Part shown: positions 49,201 through 58,200 of the stretch, piece after piece
Position numbering within the stretch: position 1 is the stretch's first letter
Layout of the letters: each line of letters begins with the position of its first letter
NCBI RefSeq assembly: GCF_022458985.1
Contig: NC_061773.1
Coordinates: 1,494,001-1,558,000, forward strand
Direction: 5' to 3'
DNA length: 64,000 nt
Source: Mugil cephalus
Taxonomy: Eukaryota > Chordata > Actinopteri > Mugiliformes > Mugilidae
Translations under genes and position numbers: made by a program
Notes under the pieces: model-generated
Told to the model about the DNA's origin: nothing
Seen by the model: the letters and a program-made list of their open reading frames with translations, nothing else
The model's database searches: none

Positions 49201-52200
49201 CTGTGTCAGACTGCATTCTGCTGAGGACGGCTGCTGTCATTAAGGAGCGTCATTACTATGGGGTGGGGGTGTCTCGTCTGGTCTAGATGGGTGGAACATG
49301 TCTAAGCAACATCCACATGAATGAATAGGTCCAAAAGTTTCCCAGCAGAACACTGAATTGTCAATGTTATTTACTTCTCCTGTCTGTGGTTTAAATGTTG
49401 TGGCTGATCTGTGTATATGCAGTAAGTACTTGAACATCACATTTAAGAAGAAAACATTTAGTTTAACATCTAACCTGGCCCACAGCATCAATTTGCAAAG
49501 TGTTAAAATCACATAGAAGACAATTTTAAATTTAATTTTAATTTTAATTTGTCCACCGTTTTAGTCAGAGAAGTGGACAGAGCACAACACTGAGTACCAG
49601 GACTAAACAGCAGGCACCAATATACCCAAATTGCACTTAATTTGCTTAAGAAATTATATTCTCTAAGGATAGTTTTTAAAAAAAAATATATATATAAACA
49701 TTCTCGTAATGTACTCAACTTTATTTAATTCAGTCTCTAATTGACTAAAACAAATAGAAAAAATAGAATAGGAAAAAATAGAAAAATCATTACTTATAGG
49801 TTACTATGCTATTATTTTACTGCATGACATCAAACTGGGCTTTGAGTTTGACACCCCTGGTCTAATTTTGAATCCAATGACATATCATACTATATATTCA
49901 TATTCACCATACTATCTTTTTTAAACAATGCAATTTTTCAGTATCAATATTTAATAAATTATCTTTGCAAATCATTTAAACCCTCTAATTAAATTATAGA
50001 AGTACAAACACATGCACAGTGTCCCAATTTATTGGGGAACAGTGTAATTAATTAACTAGCTAGCTTTATTAATTACAACAATGGTCCATCAGTAGATGAT
50101 GTATAATGCAAAATGAATAGTTATTTAAAAAGCAAGTGTAAAATTGAATTATGTTCTAAGTGCAGATATTTATCCTACAACTGGAGAAAATGACAGAAAT
50201 CTGCCCTTTACAAAGTAAGTGGAAAAACAAGGCACAGATAACAAAGAGCAATAGGCTCAGTTGCAAGAAACAAAGCAAAGAATTGTCCACTTTCATATCG
50301 CTATAAATGAAACACTATGCAAAGATGCCATTTCCATATTCTAAAGAAGTTCGGCCTAACCTCACACACACAAACACACACACATCACAATGATGATTAT
50401 ATCTGTTGGTCACCTGTAGGTCACGGTTGTGATTCTCACAAAGTAGCTGGAGGAAGCGAAGGATGGGTTGCATGATAACGATCACAAAACTCATCTCTCC
50501 TTCATCCTGGTTCTTGTCCCCAGTGCTGGGCTGGCCATCTGCTGAAGTGAAGTGGTCCTCAGGGTCAGCTTCGCGCCGATAAGAGTTGAAGGCCTTCTTG
50601 GTGGCAGATGAGGCCTCAATCAGTTGCTCTTTCACATCCTCTGTGATAACAACTGCAGAATCTCTTGCTGCGTGGGCAGAGGTACAAAGGGAAATCAGGA
50701 ACAAACCTAACTTACATAACCAACAATTCATAATTCTTCCTTCTAGCCAGAATTTGTAAAAAAAAAAAAAATAATAATAATAAAATAAAATAAAAAGATA
50801 TTTTTATTTCACAAACACATCTTTTGGTGTCAATAACTTCACCTCAGTGTTCGATCTCAGGTGACCTCTAACCTTTTTTTCGAATGGGGACGTCTTTGTC
50901 CTGGCTCTCGTCGTCTCTCTTCCTGTTTCCCAGATCGCTTGTATTTACTGTGACAGTGGCTTTAATCTCCAGCTGAGCCGACTTCATGCGGTCGTAAAAG
51001 ACCCGGAAGAACTTTTCTGACTTCTTGTCTTCTGTCAGGCGGCAAAAAAAAGAACGCTGGAAGCAAGGCAGGAAAATAGCAGAACAATGTTAGCAAGTGA
51101 AACCCATGAGAGTGTGGTGTCTGTCTGTCAGTCGGAGCAGTCAAGTAAAGGTCTTGCATTCAATTTATTAGGTTAAATTAAATTGTAATAATGTGAAAAT
51201 ACAAAAATTCAAAAGTTGTGAATTAGTGAATCAAAAGTAAATATTGTCAGACAAAGTCATTTAAAGATGCAACTTTAGAGCGTAGTCAGCATGAACAGAA
51301 AAACATCTCTTGATATGTGAACGCTGGTCTTGACGAGATCCTTCGCTAAATATTATATAACTGTACAAGTCTGGATTTACAGCAACGTGAGGGTTTAAAC
51401 GCTGCAGTTATCACTGTGGAATGGGGTCACGCGGAATTAGAACACTTTCGAGCCTGCAAGTGCGATGTATACACCATGTCCCGGCCCAGAGGGCTGTTGT
51501 TTTGATTATGTAAGAGCTGTTACTGCTGCAGCCTATGGAGAGGCTTCGACCAGCCGAAACAGTCCCGCCACACAAACAGGGTGAAAAATGATACGAGAGG
51601 GAGAAGCCTGGCCTACTTACACAGATAGAGAAACAGAGAAGGAGGGGAGGGGATAAAAAAAATCTGGAGGCCAAAGACGGATACCAAAGAGGGAAGAAGG
51701 GAGTAAAAAGGAGATTAAAAAAATAAAAACAGTTGATTGAGAGAGGGGAAAATGAGAGCAAGAGATAGGGAGGGAGAGAATGTTATCAGCCAGTATCTAG
51801 GCCAGATCTCAAAGTTTGTTACATAACCATCTGTCTTTCCAGGTTAGACGTAAAACTGGGCTATTGGAGGAAACAAATAAATAATCATGATGAGGAAAAT
51901 GTTAAGCAAAACAGACAAAGTGAGCCTCGACTCCAAGGTCTGAATGTGTTTCATACTTGCTTACCAGCAATCACACTCAACCTGATAATTCTAATCCAAT
52001 AAAAAAATAAATAATAAAAAAAAAAACACTTAAGCAAGTCTAAGGAGCTTAATGTGACACAAAGCAGAGCTAACACAGTTTTGCAGCCAAGTTTTTTTTC
52101 CTAAGAAACAATGACATAACTGTGCGCTTGTGCCCTGAAGCAGATTCCAGAGCCTCGTGCCCCACCCCAGCCCTCCACCACTGAGCAGCAGCCCTCCTGC

Positions 52201-55200
52201 ACGTACGCACTCTGCCAACACTCAGGGACAGGGAGATAGCAGCATAGTGGGAGGGGGTGGGGGTGGGGGTGGGGGGGTGCTCTGTGCAAGGCCATCACGC
52301 AATAAACAACTTGATGACAGAGCGGAGAGTGCACACAGAGGGGATTAGCTGCATCAGAGCTCGCAGCATACCTGAGAAGGGAACGGATGGGGGGACAGTA
52401 ATGGTAATGCCTGTCAGTCTTTGCTCATATAGCCATGGCCTCCGTCGAGCGGCACAGGGCCGGGATAACACACATCGATTAGACCAGAGCAAACACACAG
52501 ACAAGCTCTTGCTCCCTCACCCTTTGTCATTACATAACACACATAGACACGCACACACACACTTGTACAGTACAGGCACACACAGGCTGGAGAGCGCATA
52601 CGCTAATACGCCCACTGACTTTTACACTTACAAAACTAGGTCAGTTGTCTCCGACATACGCACATGCCAATTTTGAGTGGGCACACCCACATATCACACA
52701 TGCTCTGCAATACAGTATTCTCTCCCAAACTCTGTGACTGCCAACTTATGTAATCACATTCATTTTTCCGTCATTTTATTAATGGCGCAACGATCATCTC
52801 AAGGATATTCCAGGTTAGATGCACCACATTCAGTCTCAGTGTGCAGCAGGACTCACAGTGCAGCCTTGGCAGGACTAGCACTATGCTAGCAGGGCTGTTT
52901 CATTTTATGGATGAGGATGAGCTGTGGTATAATACTTTACTGTGTCAGAGTGACAGTGGCTAAATGAATATGTGTAAGCAGATCAGTTATTTCCCCCTGT
53001 ATTAAAAGTCTGCCTGCAACAGACATTTCAAAAGTCACTTTCAAAAGGCCTTTTTCTAAGAATCGAACAGAGTTTAGTGAATCCTATGACTCACTGAAAC
53101 AAAGACGTCTGTGCATAAAGACGGGTGACCACACTAAAGAAAAACACCACGGCAAAACTTTGATTTTAGGGTTTCTTCAGAAATGCATGTCACTGTGAAT
53201 CAGAAGTGAAAACTTTCACGTCTAACCACGCTGCTGCCTCCATAGTGTTTCGATGCCATGGCAGTCCTCTACACGCTCATTTACAAAATCTGTGCTTCTG
53301 TATCAAGACGACATCTGTGTTTTGATAGCACTCGGGAAGCAAGGACGTGTGCAGCATGATGGGGGGATGACGTTATGGATGAAGTAACACATGGTGGTCA
53401 GGGCAAGGAGAGAATGGACTGAGAGAAACAAAAGAAGATGGAGAAGAGAGAGGAGGAGGAGGAGGAGAGGGACGAGCATCTCTGGGGCCCCCTGTAGTGA
53501 TGGGTAAACACAGAGCCTGTCTGTATCTATGGAGACAAACCCTGAGTGGAATGAGACGGAGCGGGGCAGGGCGAGGTGGGGGCGGACAACACTGAAAAAC
53601 AAGGTCATAGCGCTTTCCCTTCTCTCCTTCCGTTCCGCCACTTGGCATCAACAAAGGGATGTTATGTAACAGCTATTTATACTCACGCTCCCTTTTCCTC
53701 TCACCCTCCCTCTCATGTCAGGCAGCACCACATGCAAACCAAATGGTACCGCTGCTCTGCTCTGCTCTGCTCTGCTCTGCAACAAGACCTTTTCCCTTTG
53801 TCTCTCCCTTCTCTCCTCAAACCAGCCACCTCTGTCGTAACACTTTGAACCTATCAGTTAAATGCACCTGCAAATCGAGCGCTTCGGGAGGGAAAAAACA
53901 ACGCCATGCGGTTAGATGGCAGATGGCGGACGAGTGAAATGTCACAAGTCGCCATGTCACAACATAGTTTACAGCTGTCGAAGATCCCTCGTAGCTGTCG
54001 AAGGAAAAGCTGACATGTAACAGAAATAAAGAGAGGTGAGGAGTGCAAAGTACTAAAATACAAGACTGCTAAAAATTGGACCATCTATGCATTGGCTTTG
54101 GGGAAAGCACAGCTGTAGTGTGCGTGTGCATATGAGCGCGAGGCAGCGAATGAGCATGCATTCGAGATATTCCGCGGCGTTTATTTCTGAGCACTATATA
54201 GGCCATGAGTGAATAGTTAACTGTGTTACGTGAGAACGAGATACCCGAGACTCAACAGGTGCTCAGCTCTCTGCGTGTCAAATGAAGACACCAAAAAAAA
54301 AAAGAAAAAGAAGCAGGCTTGTATTATCCTATGCTCATTTGTTTGTGGAAACAAATATATTTGAATCCAGCTTCAAAGCTAGCAGTCAAGAATGTTTTTA
54401 TGTGTGCACCGGTCCACCACGACTCACACTGCAAACAGTTGACATGTTTCTAGGAAATGCTCCTGCCACTCAGAGCACAAAACGTTTGAACTATGTGATA
54501 CATTTCTAGCGCTGCAGAACAGTTCCTGCAAAGAAATCTCCCCTTTCCCAGAACAAATTTAACAACTCAGTAGTGAGAGGAGCTCCAGCTTCTCTTCAAT
54601 CCCCTCTATGTTCCCTCGCCTCTCCGCCTTCTCTCCCCACTGCCCCAGTTCCGGAGGCCCAGCGTGACCTAGTTTGGACCCGCAGGAGAAAATGCGAGGG
54701 AGCGAGAGAGAGGCTGGAATGCGTCGAAGGCTGAGACATTCCTCATTGTTCATTCACACAGGCCTTATGCAACACAGACTGATCACGTGACACAGCTCTG
54801 CAGCAGTCGTGGGAAGGCAGAGCATTATCTCCGCCACAGTGGCTTCCTTGCTCTAATCTGATTATGCAAGCCGCTTGCTTACACAACAACACGCAGACAG
54901 ACAGGAGGATGAAAAGATGGAGAGATGGACTGACAGAGCAGCAGACAGAGAGATGTGAAAACAGAACGCAGAGAGATAGAGATAGCAATAGAGTTTAAAG
55001 TAGCTCAAGTTAGACAGAAAACATTGCTCATTTACAAAGCTTAAATGTGCACCCAAACTGAACACACGGTAATATTTTATAGTATACAAGTTACTGACAT
55101 TATTAACAGCTCGTCTGGTGTTTCAGTCAAACATTATAGTGCCAGTTATGAGGGAGGAAGAGTCGCCTTAGTGCTGTACATGTGCAGCTATAGTGGCACA

Positions 55201-58200
55201 CTGACCCACATACTGTAGATTGTCAAGTAATGAAAACCTACATCCATGATACGTTGTGTTTTTCCATTAATTATATTGTAACAGATGGTCTATAGTAAAG
55301 GGCAAACACATGATTTTTATTACAAGAAAAAAAGGTGTCAATCTGTGGCTCAACAGTAGACACAAACATGTCCCTTCATTTTCTGGAATCCACATTTGAA
55401 TGACTGATATTTGAGGCTGACTGACCTGGATAGTAGTGTTTCCACCTTCCAGCAGGGCGATAGCCAGGAGGATGCTTTCTTGGAAAACTCGGTCGCTAGT
55501 GGTGTTCATAATGAGGTCAATGACCAGGTCAGAGGCTCCCTCTTTGTCCAGGTGACACTGTACCTCGGCCAGGCTCATTTCCCCGCGACTCAGGCCCCCC
55601 GGCCCTCCTAAAGCTGTGTGACCGAGACAAGGCAAGAAGGGAGAATCACATCTCAGTACATCAGCACATATGGCATGTGAGGTTGGTACTGTCCTTGTAA
55701 CTAATCTGAACATGTTTAATTGGCAAAACTAGATTCTAGATTTTAATGACATCACATTAATAGTTCCATGATGGACACAGCAGAACCGCACAGAAAAATC
55801 TAATTCTGGTCTTCCTGTAGTAACATAGTAATTGCCAGGATCTCATCTTAGTGTGTCCATACATATAGTTATTGGCGTTATATAAATAAAACTGATTTGA
55901 ACTGAATACAGTCAGATTAATATATATTTGGACTGTGGCATCAAATGGTTGTAATTCCTACAACTTCTGCACTTTGAGCTTATATCCATTATATACTGTA
56001 CGTGTAACATTGTAACGTTGTGTTTTAGTAAACAGAAAAATTGTGTCAGTGCTCACACATACGCTCACTTGACAATTCATACTAGTGAAAATTAATGCAG
56101 TTTAATGCAACATGTCTGCAGTAAATCTTGATGGTTATGCTATTCAGCATCTGTTGCAAATAACAGAGAGCTGGAGATTCATCTTTCTGTTCATTCTGGA
56201 GCCTATGGTTTGTACTATTGAACTGCACCATGTAGTTTCTGTTATTTTGGTCAGTGGGCTAGGCTAAATAACAGAAACCCTTTAGTGTTTAATTGAATCC
56301 AGTTTAACCACATCACAAACTACAACCTCCAGAGTGACCATATAGCTGAATTGCTACCTCTCTGGCGCTGTTTTAACATAAACTGAACATTAGAACAGTC
56401 ATGAAGGATGATTTAGTGCAGGACTGTTATATTGCAATGCATTCATTTTCACTGGTGTACCTGGTGAACTGCACATGAAGAAGCTCTGGACATATCTTTA
56501 TTTTACTATTGTTCCCATGAATTCATGATATGTATTCCTTTATGGAAAATAACTATAATACTGAGCTTTTTCAATTTCTTTTTTGTGTGAAATATGCAAT
56601 GATTTCTACTGATTCTTCATACAACATTGCATACAGCAACCTAAAATAGCTAAAAAATATAATTCACACGTAAAACATTTATTATCCAGTAGTATACTAA
56701 GCGACTGTACTGTTGAATAAGTGACTGTACTGTTGAGTAATTTATTGTACATCACTTTGCCTACATAACCCCCCCTCCCTCCTGAGGACCAAGCTCCAGA
56801 CTGCATATGGAATTCTCAACCTGCTTCTGCAACAGGTGCAAAGGCTGTTTTCACAGGAAGTATCAGCCCGTCACCTAGCAACAGTGAAAAGTGGATCACA
56901 GAGGGGAGGCGCATACTTCCTGTGGTCTGGAAGTTCGCCAACATCTTGATGCAAACAGGGGAGATGGCAATTTGGGAACAAAGTACAGCTGTATGGACTG
57001 ATCTACTACTGTTCTTTGAGTTGACACATGTGAGCTGCTCATCGGACCTGCCTAAGAACTGTAATACAAATCATATGAATGGATTATGGTGTCACACCCA
57101 TGTTTCACCGTTGTCGGCATTCCTGCCATAGAAGACACAACGCGCTCTGGTTATTAGGTCAATATGGCAGCGCTGAATTTATAAATAACAGACTCACAGC
57201 ACATACTGATACTGTTGGCACCGATACAATATGTCCCCAAATCTATACACTGATAAAATGACTTGCACCACACATCGTTACATATCAACCAATTTGCTCA
57301 AACAGAAGAAGAAAAACTGCACAGAGATGCATTGCTTCAGTATTTTGACTGCAGGCGGTGACACAATGACCACGTTATCAGGCAGTGATAAGAATGTTGT
57401 GCTCTGCGTGCTCAAAGGGCAGCTCGAAGCACAACTCTGGAGCTGATAAGCGGCCCAGGGCCAGACAGATACGGTCCCATCCTTATATAACACTACTCAG
57501 AGAACCATGCTTTACTATGATTCCAGGAGGCAGGAAACATTTTGGCAAAACCAAAGAGGAAAGAGGTTTATCTAGACTTTGCCCTCCTGATAGTATTGGA
57601 GTCATTACTGGCGGCAAAATTACCCGCAGCTTTTAGTTAATGTTTCACTGCTCAGGAAATGTTGAAACTGGCGTTTTCGTGGCCTTGTGTGTGTAAACCA
57701 AAGAATGGTTCCCGCTAAATAATAATACTAATAATGATAATTACAACAAACTCATGTGCTTGATTGATAGCAGGAGCAACAGTCACGGTGGCCCACCTGA
57801 TTGGTTTTTGCTTGGTCCTACCGGGCTGAGGGGGCCATTGCTAAATGACGTCAGGCTGTCCCTCCGCCCACCACTCCGATGGAAGTTTCCATAGTAACGG
57901 CTCACCAGAATCTGTCTCAGTGCCTCGCCCTGCAAGGAAGGATGTAATGATGTGACGTCAGTGAGGGGAAAAGAGACAGAAAGAGAGAGAGAGGGAGAGA
58001 GAGAGGGAGAGAGAGAGGAGGTTGTATAACAGGGCCAACATGCATCATCAGTAATATACTGTGCATTTGAGTTCTCTGTGAAGACACAAAAACAAGCCCA
58101 GACAATTATAGCCTGCCTACCACCACGACCACGCTCTGTTATTGATAGCTCCGAAGCAACAACATTTAGATTTTTCCATTCCAAATATCTAATTTTATAA

